A DNA stretch of 64,000 nt from Rhizobium sp. SG_E_25_P2. Lineage in GTDB: Bacteria > Pseudomonadota > Alphaproteobacteria > Rhizobiales > Rhizobiaceae. Location of the stretch: the NCBI RefSeq assembly GCF_029892285.1, contig NZ_JARXVM010000021.1:1-64000 (forward strand), in the 5' to 3' direction. The notes beneath the pieces were generated by a model. The model was not told the origin of the DNA. It did no database searches and saw only the letters and a program-made list of their open reading frames with translations. How positions within the stretch are numbered: the first letter of the stretch is position 1; every line of letters starts with the position of its first letter. Both the position numbers and the translations under genes were made by a program. Shown one piece after another: positions 27,524 to 35,623 of the stretch.

Positions 27524-28171
27524 TCATCCGGACGCCCGCTTGTCATCCGGCTGCCTGAGGCGGGACAAAAATGTCTCCACAAGCAGGATGAGTGCAGCTC
27601 GAATGAAGCCGTCACTCAACTGTCCCCGCCGCGCGGCATTGTGAATGACCCCGTCCACAGCGTCCGACAGGACCATGGCGTCAGCCCGCGACTTTTCGTC
27701 AAGCGCCCGCCCTGCGAAGATGCCGAGCGCATGGGCATAGATGCCGATATATTCAGTTTCAAAGGCGCTGGCGGGATCCAGATGGCCGCCGCTCGGAACC
27801 TCGTCGAGGAGCACTCGATGCAAACCGGGATGCCGACCATGGGCGGAAATAAGGGCGTCTACCAGGGCGGCGGCGAAATCCTCGATACGCACGGCGTCCA
27901 TCGGCAACCCGCGCAAGGCGATCAAACAGTCTTGGAGATGCTGGTCCCGGATCGCGTCGATCAGCGCCAGTTTGTCAGGAAAATACTGATAAAGCGAGCC
28001 GATGCTGACGCCGGCCAGTTCTGCCACGGCATTTGTGTTGAAACCGGCCCAACCTGACCCGCTCAGAATGCGAGCCCCGGCTTCAAGGATTGCCTCGACC
28101 ATCCGCCGAGACCTGGCCTGTCGAGGCTGTTTGCGCATCTGAGTTGCGGCGACTGCAATGCGAGTAGACAA
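27524..28171 (-). CDS. TetR/AcrR-family transcriptional regulator
   Basis: 215 aa. N-terminal HTH: ILEAGARILSGSGWAGFNTN followed by AVAELAGVSIGSLYQYFPDK, typical of TetR proteins; the C-terminal part is a helical ligand domain. The TTG at 28171 has GGAG about 8 bases upstream; the ATG at 28138 is the alternative without a good ribosome site. It is divergent from the DinB gene, and a perfect 8-bp inverted repeat lies between them, so it most likely controls itself and the DinB gene. Confidence 0.88.
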   Translation of the reverse strand: MSTRIAVAATQMRKQPRQARSRRMVEAILEAGARILSGSGWAGFNTNAVAELAGVSIGSLYQYFPDKLALIDAIRDQHLQDCLIALRGLPMDAVRIEDFAAALVDALISAHGRHPGLHRVLLDEVPSGGHLDPASAFETEYIGIYAHALGIFAGRALDEKSRADAMVLSDAVDGVIHNAARRGQLSDGFIRAALILLVETFLSRLRQPDDKRASG

Positions 28172-28189
28172 ATCGTCGCTCCCGACAAG

Positions 28190-28212
28190 AATGTGAGCAT
28201 TGTACTCACATT
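28190..28212. promoter_or_regulatory. TetR-type operator between regulator and DinB gene
   Basis: AATGTGAG (28190-28197) and CTCACATT (28205-28212) form a perfect 8-bp inverted repeat with a 7-base spacer. It lies 18 bases from the TetR start and 22 bases from the DinB gene start, a typical place for an operator serving both directions. Confidence 0.65.
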
Positions 28213-28234
28213 TTTTTCAGAGAGGAAACAGATC

Positions 28235-28753
28235 ATGTCCAACCCGTTCCCCACTATATTCGCCTATCACGCCTGGGCCAATGCCGACCTCATCAACAAA
28301 CTGGCTGAACTCGAAGAGAAGGCCCCAGCCGCCGCCTATCTCGACGCCCTACGCCTGGCGAGCCACAGCCATGTCGTAGCCCGCATTTTCTCGGGGCATC
28401 TCACAGGCGCGCAGCATGGCTATGTGAACGATAATGTCGATCCCTTACCTTTGCTTGAGACGCTGCGGACACAGATGGCGGCGATCGACACTTGGTACAA
28501 CAATTATGTCGCGGAGGTCTCTGAGCAAGATCTACTCGAACCTATCCGCTTCACCTTCACCGACGGCGATCGGGGATGCATGACGCGTCAGGAGATGTTG
28601 ATGCACGTGGCGCTGCATGGCGGCTATCACCGTGGCGAGATTGGCCAGATGTTACGGCGAGCGAACATCGCCCCGCTCTGGGACACTGTCGCAGTCCATC
28701 TCCATCAGGCCGATCCCGCACGCCGAAAATCGGCATCCGCGGCCCCGGCATAA
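28235..28753 (+). CDS. DinB-family metal-dependent protein
   Basis: 172 aa from the ATG at 28235 with AGAGGAAA upstream. A DinB-like four-helix bundle: FAYHAWANADLINKLAELEE at the N terminus, LRLASHSHVVARIF with one histidine of the metal site, and LMHVALHGGYHRGEIGQML with the paired histidines. DinB proteins bind Zn or Ni, and some are thiol transferases (bacillithiol, mycothiol or glutathione-related). Specific function unknown. Divergent from and probably regulated by the TetR protein. Confidence 0.83.
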   Translation: MSNPFPTIFAYHAWANADLINKLAELEEKAPAAAYLDALRLASHSHVVARIFSGHLTGAQHGYVNDNVDPLPLLETLRTQMAAIDTWYNNYVAEVSEQDLLEPIRFTFTDGDRGCMTRQEMLMHVALHGGYHRGEIGQMLRRANIAPLWDTVAVHLHQADPARRKSASAAPA

Positions 28754-28760
28754 GAAGCGG

Positions 28761-29276
28761 CTATCGATCCAGGCCGAGCGCCTGCCTGATATCGGTCCGC
28801 AGCCTGCCCACGTCCTTAGCCTCCGGCTCCTGATAAAATCCGTGCTCCTGCCCCTCATAGATGCGCGACGATGTCGGCATGGAGGCGCGCCAGGTTTCGT
28901 CGGGAATATTCGGGTCGTTCCCGCCCCAGAAAGTATGGGCTGGGATCGACAGCCTGCTGGTCTCCTGCCTCAACCGCGTCGAGGACACGCAGACGAGCGC
29001 CCGCAGAGGCATGCCCTTCGCCACGGCCCGCCACAACGCCGTGCCGCCCGCGCTGAAGCCGATGCCAGCGGTCTCGCCGTCTCCGAACGAAGCGAGATGG
29101 GCTACGGCAGCGTCCATACCGCCGTCGCTGAACAGATAATGATGTAGCGCCTCGCCTGTGAGATGACCGGCGCCGGCGGCGGCGCTCAGCCTGATGATCT
29201 CGACCTCCAAGTCTTCCCCGAGCCAGTCGGCGTCAGCAGGCAAGCCGTGAATGTCGGATGCGAGGATGATTCGCAT
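28761..29276 (-). CDS. dienelactone-hydrolase-like alpha/beta hydrolase
   Basis: 171 aa, short for the family. Nucleophile elbow GIGFSAGGTALW with serine, acid residue in FWGGNDPNIPDE, and histidine in GQEHGFYQEPEA, giving a complete Ser-Asp-His triad. No signal peptide. Substrate unknown. It converges with the DinB gene (7 bases apart) and lies downstream of the serine hydrolase gene on the same strand. Confidence 0.8.
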   Translation of the reverse strand: MRIILASDIHGLPADADWLGEDLEVEIIRLSAAAGAGHLTGEALHHYLFSDGGMDAAVAHLASFGDGETAGIGFSAGGTALWRAVAKGMPLRALVCVSSTRLRQETSRLSIPAHTFWGGNDPNIPDETWRASMPTSSRIYEGQEHGFYQEPEAKDVGRLRTDIRQALGLDR

Positions 29277-29307
29277 TTTCTGCTCCCATCGACGTGAAAA
29301 TCAGCCT

Positions 29308-30711
29308 TTACGGCTGCGCCGGTTCCGGTTCGGGCTCCGGCAGCGGCTCCATGGTCGCGCCAAGCAGCGCCTTGACGAGCGGCGCGGGATCATAGTTCAG
29401 CTTGGAGGGCGTCAGGCCCAGGCGCACCACAACGAGATTGGCCGAGGGAATCATCGCGATCGACTGCCCGTCATGGCCAAGCGCCCAGAAGGCGTCAGGC
29501 GGAAGGCCCGTCTGTTCGGCAGTTTGCTCGCCCGTGCCGCTTTTCCAGGCCAGCGCCTCGGTATAGAGGCCGCCGGAGACGGCGCTGGCGCGGCCGACGC
29601 GCTCGATATAATCGACCGGCAGGATCTGGTCGCCGTTCCAGTCGCCGCCATTGGCAAGCAGCAGGCCGAAGCGGGCCCAATCGCGCCCAGTGGCGTAGAG
29701 CAGCGAACCGCCGGAGAATGTGCCGGTTTCATCCGTCTCGAAAATCGCCGACCGCATACCGATGCGCGAAAACAGCGCCTGGCGCGGATAAGCGAGCCCG
29801 GCGTCGCGATCGGCGAGCGTGTCTTGCACGGCGCGCGCCAGGAGCACGGCCGTGCCGGTGGTGTATTCGAATTTTTCGCCCGGTTTGGCTTCGAGCGGCT
29901 TGTCGCGCACGAATTTCGCCTGGTCGGGCTCTAGAAACAGCATGCGCGTGACATCGTCGACATCGCCATAGCTCTCGTTGAGCGACAGGCCGCTGGTCAT
30001 GGCCATCAACGCGGCGATGGTGATGCCGGCGCGATCATCGGTCCATTCGGAAAACAGTTTGGCCTTGTCCCAGGAGAACGCGCCGTCCTGGATGCGCAGG
30101 GCAGCGAGCGCCCCGGTCACGGTCTTGGTCATCGACCAGCCGAGCAGCGGCGTCTCGGCGTTGAAACCCGGCGCATAGGCCTCAGCGACGATGCGTCCGT
30201 CCTTGACCACGACCAGCGCCCGCGCGCCCGGGCCGATCAGCTTGGGATCGGCGAGCAGCGCTTCGGCGCGGAGATCGGCCTTGCGGCTGACCGTGTCGCC
30301 GAGCGGCCATTCAAAATCAGAGACGGGAGGGATGACCGGCGGCGATGTCAGCGCGACCGCGCGCACAGCGTCGAGATCTCCATTCGGCGCCGAAGCGCAG
30401 CCGAGACCCGGACGATAGACGGCCGATTCGGCGGCAAGGAAGCCGAACAGCTTCGCCGTCACCACATCCTCGCCGCGCGCGATCGACACATATTTCAGCA
30501 GCCAGTGGCCGGGGGCCTGCACATCGTCGGCGAGAACTTCCTCCGCCTTGCGGCCGGAAACGAACACGCTCGAACAGATGATCTTGGCCGAATAGGCGTT
30601 GGCGACGCGAAACTCCTCGGGCGGATTGAGATAGAGCCAGCCGACGGCGCCGAAAGTGACGACGACAATAAGGGCGACCAGCCAGGCCAGAATCCGGGCG
30701 ATGAGTTTCAT
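29308..30711 (-). CDS. beta-lactamase-fold serine hydrolase, membrane-anchored
   Basis: 467 aa from the ATG at 30711 (MKLIARILAWLVALIVVVTF), which has GGAG before it. An N-terminal membrane segment (about residues 8-28) anchors the protein facing the periplasm. The beta-lactamase-related domain has LGWSMTKTVTGALA, where SMTK supplies the SxxK serine and lysine, and a later FEYTTGTAVLLARA with the Tyr region. Related proteins include esterases and 6-aminohexanoate-dimer hydrolases. The C terminus is Pro/Glu-rich. An unusual 67-base hairpin lies just upstream. Confidence 0.82.
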   Translation of the reverse strand: MKLIARILAWLVALIVVVTFGAVGWLYLNPPEEFRVANAYSAKIICSSVFVSGRKAEEVLADDVQAPGHWLLKYVSIARGEDVVTAKLFGFLAAESAVYRPGLGCASAPNGDLDAVRAVALTSPPVIPPVSDFEWPLGDTVSRKADLRAEALLADPKLIGPGARALVVVKDGRIVAEAYAPGFNAETPLLGWSMTKTVTGALAALRIQDGAFSWDKAKLFSEWTDDRAGITIAALMAMTSGLSLNESYGDVDDVTRMLFLEPDQAKFVRDKPLEAKPGEKFEYTTGTAVLLARAVQDTLADRDAGLAYPRQALFSRIGMRSAIFETDETGTFSGGSLLYATGRDWARFGLLLANGGDWNGDQILPVDYIERVGRASAVSGGLYTEALAWKSGTGEQTAEQTGLPPDAFWALGHDGQSIAMIPSANLVVVRLGLTPSKLNYDPAPLVKALLGATMEPLPEPEPEPAQP

Positions 30712-30731
30712 GAGCAGTCTCCAGAATAAAA

Positions 30732-30798
30732 TGAACTGCGTTGACATCGAAGGAAAGCAGTGGGGGCGAACGCTTTCCAAAGATGTCAACGCAGTTCA
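30732..30798. repeat. 67-base perfect-armed hairpin
   Basis: A 17-base arm (30732-30748, beginning TGAACTGCG) is matched exactly by its reverse complement at 30782-30798 (ending CGCAGTTCA). Inside, GGAAAGC (30752-30758) pairs with GCTTTCC (30772-30778). A second small hairpin follows directly: TTTCCTG (30801-30807) with CAGGAAA (30815-30821). No poly-T on either side. It lies between the GGDEF-EAL gene end and the serine hydrolase start. Confidence 0.7.
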
Positions 30799-30875
30799 GG
30801 TTTCCTGACTTGAGCAGGAAATCGGTTGTTGGGGAAGAGCGAAGGGGCGCGCCTTCCCCAACTTCCGAGCGCGGT

Positions 30876-32462
30876 TCAGGCGCTTGCGAAGTGGGCGGGT
30901 CCTAGGGGCGATGGACCCGCGGCCACAATAAGCGACTGAACCGTATCTGCGGGAATCGGGCGAGAGATCATGTAGCCCTGGAGAGAAGTCGCTCCCAGTC
31001 CCACCGCCAGATCCAATTGAGTTTGTGTTTCCAGGCCTTCGATCGTCGCGCCGATATTGAAAGCCTTTCCGAGCCGCACCATGATATCGACGAGTTCGCG
31101 GTCTGGCCCGCCATCGCCCATGCCGCGGGCGAAGGAGCGGTCGACTTTCAACTGATCGAGCGGAAACTGCCTCAGATGGTTGATCGACGAACAACCGACG
31201 CCGAAATCGTCGAGCGCGATGCGCACGCCCATATCCTTGAGCGCCAGAAGCGCGACCCGGATACTGTCGTGATCAACCAGAAAGGCTTCTTCCTTCACCT
31301 CGATCATCAGCCGGCGCGGATTGACGCGATGCTGATCGAGGCATTGACGCACATGGCGCACGAGCCCGGGATCGCGGAATTCGTCGCCGCTGACATTGAC
31401 AGACACGCCGATTTCGTCGGGCCAGTCAGCCGCGTTGGCGATCGCCTTGGAGAACACCATCCGGCCTATCCGCATGATGTGTCCCGAACGACGGGCGACA
31501 TCGAGAAACGCGTCTGGACGCAACACGCCGCGGCGCGGATGCCTCCATCTCAGGAGCGCCTCAAAGGCGTTCACCCGACGCTGCTCGGCGTGCATGATCG
31601 GTTGATATTCAAGGAAAAACTCGTCATTGCGCACGCCGTTGGCGATCTCTTCCTCAAGACGGGCATGTTCGCTCAATGCGCGTCCAAGCGCCTGCGTGTG
31701 AAAGATATGTTTCGAGCCGGGCATGTCCTTGGCGACGTAGAGAGCGGCGTCGGCGCGGCGCAGCAGATCGCCGATATGTTCATCGCCGTCCTCGACATAA
31801 CAAATGCCGATCGAAATGCCGCAACCGATGCGGCCGTCGCCGAGTTCATAGGGCTCCGCCGCTGTCGTCTCGATCAGCCGGCACAGCCGCTCGATATCGC
31901 TGTCCCTGGGTTCACCGGCCACCGTCACCACGAATTCATCGCCGCCGAGCCGGAAGATCCGCGCCAGCGGGCCAAGCACGGCGTTGAGACGGGTTGCGAA
32001 GACGCGCAGCAGCGTATCGCCGGCGTCATGGCCGAACATGTCATTGATGTGTTTGAACTTGTCGAGATCCATCAGAAGGATCGCGGGACGGAAGCTGCCA
32101 TAGCGCTTGGCGTCGATGAAGCGTTCGATTTCAAGTTCGAGCGCACGACGATTCGCAACACCGGTCAGGCGGTCCTTGAGGGACAGCTCGAACAGTTGCC
32201 GCGCCGCCCGGTCGCGCTGTTCGAGACGACGCTCGAGCGCTTCCTTCAGCGAACCAATACGATGAAAGGCCAGCCCACACAGAATGGGCGCCGTCAACAT
32301 GAGGGCCTGCGTCGGCGTCAGTCCTGCTGACGCCGCCCCGGTCCCCGGGTCATTGATCACGGCTTCCGCCGTCATTCCGATTATGGGCAATAACGCCCCT
32401 ATTGCCGAGCCAGCGAAAGCATATCGCTGAGATATCCTCGGCAGAAACGTTCGCAACATCAT
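30876..32462 (-). CDS. GGDEF-EAL cyclic-di-GMP signalling protein
   Basis: 528 aa from the first of two ATGs at 32462, with AGGAG upstream. Two hydrophobic segments near the N terminus (AGSAIGALLPIIGMTAEAV and LTPTQALMLTAPILCGLAF) place it in the inner membrane. The GGDEF domain has RLTGVANRRALELEI and an intact FRLGGDEFVV; the EAL domain has FEALLRWRHPRRG, SVNVSGDEF, ALDDFGVGCSSINHL and LKVDRSF. Both synthesis and breakdown of c-di-GMP are possible from the residues seen. A near-match to a CtrA box lies 44 bases upstream of its start. Confidence 0.92.
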   Translation of the reverse strand: MMLRTFLPRISQRYAFAGSAIGALLPIIGMTAEAVINDPGTGAASAGLTPTQALMLTAPILCGLAFHRIGSLKEALERRLEQRDRAARQLFELSLKDRLTGVANRRALELEIERFIDAKRYGSFRPAILLMDLDKFKHINDMFGHDAGDTLLRVFATRLNAVLGPLARIFRLGGDEFVVTVAGEPRDSDIERLCRLIETTAAEPYELGDGRIGCGISIGICYVEDGDEHIGDLLRRADAALYVAKDMPGSKHIFHTQALGRALSEHARLEEEIANGVRNDEFFLEYQPIMHAEQRRVNAFEALLRWRHPRRGVLRPDAFLDVARRSGHIMRIGRMVFSKAIANAADWPDEIGVSVNVSGDEFRDPGLVRHVRQCLDQHRVNPRRLMIEVKEEAFLVDHDSIRVALLALKDMGVRIALDDFGVGCSSINHLRQFPLDQLKVDRSFARGMGDGGPDRELVDIMVRLGKAFNIGATIEGLETQTQLDLAVGLGATSLQGYMISRPIPADTVQSLIVAAGPSPLGPAHFASA

Positions 32463-32505
32463 GTTCGCCGCTCCTGGTGTTGAGTCGTAACCTAGCGACG
32501 ATGTC

Positions 32506-32520
32506 TTAACTTGTGGTAAA
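32506..32520. promoter_or_regulatory. near-match to a CtrA box before the GGDEF-EAL gene
   Basis: TTAA-CTTGTGG-TAAA: correct spacing, one base off the TTAA-N7-TTAA consensus. Weaker than the other three sites. Confidence 0.2.
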
Positions 32521-32567
32521 CGCGATCTGCGTCCGACGCCCCATATCGATGCAAATACCCACAATCT

Positions 32568-32585
32568 CCGTCATCAAACCGTCGC
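32568..32585 (+). promoter_or_regulatory. PHO-box-like site before btaA
   Basis: CCGTCAT-CAAA-CCGTCGC is two 7-base units 11 bases apart, close to the PhoB consensus CTGTCAT-N4-CTGTCAT. A possible -10, CAATAT, follows at 32593-32598. The btaA start is 46 bases past the site. PhoB control of betaine-lipid genes is known in Sinorhizobium meliloti. Confidence 0.6.
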
Positions 32586-32631
32586 GCATTTGCAATATTC
32601 GCTACGCATCTGTTGGATCGAGGAAATGCAC

Positions 32632-33882
32632 ATGATCGACGCCATCATCCGCAAGCGACGCATCGGCCTGGACGAGAGATTGAAAGGCGCGCTGCTCCAG
32701 CATCGGGCGCTCAGCCTGGACGGAATCTCGGAGCGGATTTTCGGCCTGTTGTTCTCCGGTCTTGTCTATCCGCAGATCTGGGAAGACCCGGAAGTCGATC
32801 TGGCCGCCATGGAGCTTCAGCCGCATCACCATGTGCTGACCATCGCCTCGGGCGGCTGCAACATGTTGAGCTATCTGGCGAAAGGCCCTGAAAGCATCGA
32901 CGTCGCCGATCTCAACGCCAGCCATATCGCGCTCAACAGATTGAAGATCGCCGCTTTCCGGCATCTGCCCGCCCATGCCGATGTGATGCGCTTCTTCGGC
33001 GTCGCCAATGAACGCGCCAACAGCGACGCCTATGACCGCTTCATCGCGCCGCATCTGGACGGCAGGAGCCGCCGCTATTGGGAAGGCCGCCGCCTGACCG
33101 GCAAACGCCGCATCGAAGTGTTCAACGGCAATTTCTACCGCACCGGCCTGCTCGGGCGCTTCATCGGCGCAAGCCACATCGCCGCCCGCCTCTACGGCGT
33201 CGACCTGAATGAACTGATGCAGGCCCGTAGCCTGGAAGAACAGCGCGAGGTCTTCGACCGCCGCATCGCGCCGATCTTCGACCGCAAGGCGGTGCGCTGG
33301 ATCACCGCGCGCAAGAGCTCGCTGTTCGGCCTGGGCATTCCGCCGCGGCAATTCGACGAACTCGCCAGCCTGACCGAGGAGAAGACGTTGGCGGGCGTGT
33401 TGCGCGAGCGGGTGGAGAAACTGGCCTGCCATTTTCCCCTTCAGGACAATTATTTCGCCTGGCAGGCTTTTGCCCGCCGGTATCCGTCGCCCGCCGAAGG
33501 CAAGCTGCCGCCCTATCTCGCTCATGACAATTACCATGCGATCCGCGACAATCTCGACCACGTGACGCTGCATCATGACAACATCGTCCATATTCTCGAA
33601 GGCAAGGCGGCCGGCAGCATGGACCGCTACGTGCTGCTCGACGCGCAGGACTGGATGACCGATGAGCAGGTCAATGCGCTCTGGCGCGAAATCACCCGCA
33701 CCGCCCGGCCCGGCGCGCGCGTGATTTTCCGGACAGCCGCAGAAAAGAGCATCGTCGCCGGACGTCTCGCGCCCGAGCTCGACGCCGCCTGGGGCTATCT
33801 CGAAGAAAAGTCGCTGGCGCTTGGCCGCGCCGATCGCTCCGCCATCTATGGCGGCTTCCACATCTATGAGAAGACGCCATGA
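32632..33882 (+). CDS. btaA: S-adenosylmethionine:diacylglycerol 3-amino-3-carboxypropyltransferase BtaA
   Basis: First enzyme of diacylglyceryl-trimethylhomoserine (DGTS) synthesis: moves the aminocarboxypropyl group of SAM onto diacylglycerol. 416 aa from the ATG at 32632 with GAGGAA upstream; longer forms begin at weaker codons. Belongs to the DUF3419 family, with SGLVYPQIWEDPEVD, LTIASGGCNMLSYL for SAM binding and VADLNASHIALNRLK. Membrane-associated without clear spans. Overlaps btaB by four bases and sits behind a PHO-box-like site. Confidence 0.92.
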   Translation: MIDAIIRKRRIGLDERLKGALLQHRALSLDGISERIFGLLFSGLVYPQIWEDPEVDLAAMELQPHHHVLTIASGGCNMLSYLAKGPESIDVADLNASHIALNRLKIAAFRHLPAHADVMRFFGVANERANSDAYDRFIAPHLDGRSRRYWEGRRLTGKRRIEVFNGNFYRTGLLGRFIGASHIAARLYGVDLNELMQARSLEEQREVFDRRIAPIFDRKAVRWITARKSSLFGLGIPPRQFDELASLTEEKTLAGVLRERVEKLACHFPLQDNYFAWQAFARRYPSPAEGKLPPYLAHDNYHAIRDNLDHVTLHHDNIVHILEGKAAGSMDRYVLLDAQDWMTDEQVNALWREITRTARPGARVIFRTAAEKSIVAGRLAPELDAAWGYLEEKSLALGRADRSAIYGGFHIYEKTP

Positions 33883-34544
33883 CCGACCAGACGCTTGATA
33901 GAAGCAGCCATTCGAGCCTGATGGATGACATCTATCGCCATCAGCGCCACATCTATGACCTGACGCGCAAATATTATCTGCTCGGCCGCGACGAGACAAT
34001 CCGGGGCTTGACGATGACCGCGCGCCAGAGCCTGCTGGAAGTGGGCTGCGGCACGGGGCGCAATCTCGTTGTCGCCGGACGTCTGTTTCCCGGCATCCGT
34101 CCGTTCGGACTCGACATCTCCGCCGAAATGCTGGCGAGCGCGCAAAAGCGGCTGACGATCGAAGGCATGCCTGCGCCGGTGTTGAAACTCGCGGACGCGA
34201 CAAGTTTCGCGCCGAATGAATTTGGAGTGGCCGGCTTCGATCGCATCCTGATTTCCTACGCCTTGTCGATGATCCCGGATTGGCAACAGACCATCGAGCA
34301 ATGCGTCAACGCCTTGAAACCGGGCGGTTCGCTGCATGTCGTCGACTTCGGCCAGCAGGAAGGCCTCCCCTCCCCGTTCCGCGCCGTCCTGTTCGCCTGG
34401 CTCGGACGTTTCCATGTCGCGCCCCGCGCCAAACTGCGCATGGCAATGGAAAAGACCGCCGCGTTGCATGACTGCGATTTCGAATTTCATCCGATCAAGC
34501 GCGGCTATGCCTGGCGGGCGATCATCCGGCGCACGCGCGGCTGA
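33879..34544 (+). CDS. btaB: DGTS N-methyltransferase BtaB
   Basis: 221 aa class I SAM methyltransferase that trimethylates the amino group of diacylglycerylhomoserine to give the betaine lipid DGTS. SAM-binding LLEVGCGTGRNLVVAG (about residues 52-67), then FGLDISAEMLASAQKR and LKPGGSLHVVDFG. RHQRHIYDLTRKYYLLGRD at the N terminus is typical of BtaB. The start overlaps the btaA stop (ATGA), and fused or adjacent BtaA-BtaB genes are the rule in bacteria with this pathway. Confidence 0.92.
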   Translation: MTDQTLDRSSHSSLMDDIYRHQRHIYDLTRKYYLLGRDETIRGLTMTARQSLLEVGCGTGRNLVVAGRLFPGIRPFGLDISAEMLASAQKRLTIEGMPAPVLKLADATSFAPNEFGVAGFDRILISYALSMIPDWQQTIEQCVNALKPGGSLHVVDFGQQEGLPSPFRAVLFAWLGRFHVAPRAKLRMAMEKTAALHDCDFEFHPIKRGYAWRAIIRRTRG

Positions 34545-34714
34545 CGCGGAAATCCCGGCCGACAAAAGCGCGGCGCAAGCAGAAAGCTGCAATTTTCGCT
34601 TGGAAGCTAACCGATTCTTTACGATGATGTCGCAGGATCGGCGCTTACGCCCTGTGCTGACGTGGGAAACGGCAGGCGGCAGGGACCCATGTATTGCGTC
34701 CTATCGGGGGAAAA

Positions 34715-35497
34715 ATGCGTCGCTTCGCGCTTTTCGTCATGCCCTTGCTGATTGCGATGGCGTCATGCTCGTCTGTCGAGTACGACCTCGTGGAAACGGC
34801 CTCCGTGCCGCCGCGCTTTCAAGACATGGACCCACAGGACTTCGGGCCGAAGACGCCGCATCATCACCCCGTTCACGGCATCGACGTGTCGAAATGGAAC
34901 GGCGACATCGATTGGCGCCAGGTGCGCGCCTCCGGCGTCGCCTTCGCCTTCATCAAGGCGACCGAGGGCAAGGACAATATCGACAACCGCTTCCATGAGA
35001 ACTGGCGCGCCGCGAAATCGGCGGGCGTGCCGCCTGCGCCCTATCACTTCTACTATTTCTGCTCGACGGCCGATCAACAGGCCGACTGGTTTATCTCGAA
35101 TGTGCCGAAGGCCGCCATGGTGCTGCCGCCGGTGCTTGATGTGGAATGGAACGGCGAATCCAAGAATTGCCGCTATCGGCCGTCCAAACTGACGGCGGTG
35201 CAGGAATTGCAGCGCTTCCTGAATCGGCTGGAAGCGCATTACGGCAAGCGCCCGATTATCTACACGACCGTCGACTTCCATCGCGACATGCTGGTGGGCG
35301 AGTTCAAGAACTATCATTTCTGGCTGCGCGCGGTGGCCGATCACCCCAGCAATATCTATACCGATCGTCGCTGGGCCTTCTGGCAATACACCAGCACGGG
35401 CCGCATTCCCGGCATCAAGGGCGACACCGACATCAATGTCTTCGCTGGCTCCGCCAAGAATTGGCGCAACTGGCTGACCGCCGTCGCCGAAATGTGA
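34715..35497 (+). CDS. GH25 muramidase lipoprotein
   Basis: 260 aa from the ATG at 34715, preceded by CGGGGG. The signal MRRFALFVMPLLIAMASC has a lipobox (AMASC), so the protein should be a lipoprotein. GH25 lysozyme motifs: GIDVSKWNGDIDW near residue 60, FAFIKATEG, PYHFYYF, LPPVLDVEWNGE with the catalytic Asp and Glu pair, and WAFWQYT. It would cut MurNAc-GlcNAc bonds in the periplasm. Confidence 0.9.
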   Translation: MRRFALFVMPLLIAMASCSSVEYDLVETASVPPRFQDMDPQDFGPKTPHHHPVHGIDVSKWNGDIDWRQVRASGVAFAFIKATEGKDNIDNRFHENWRAAKSAGVPPAPYHFYYFCSTADQQADWFISNVPKAAMVLPPVLDVEWNGESKNCRYRPSKLTAVQELQRFLNRLEAHYGKRPIIYTTVDFHRDMLVGEFKNYHFWLRAVADHPSNIYTDRRWAFWQYTSTGRIPGIKGDTDINVFAGSAKNWRNWLTAVAEM

Positions 35498-35623
35498 TCT
35501 GATCGGCAAGACCGATGGTCCACCCCTCGGCCTTGCCTCGGTCCCTGCGCCCGGATTGGGCTTGCATCCGCCATAATTCTCTGAAAAACCTTTGGCCGAT
35601 TTAGCTCTTTCGGAAGGTTCATC

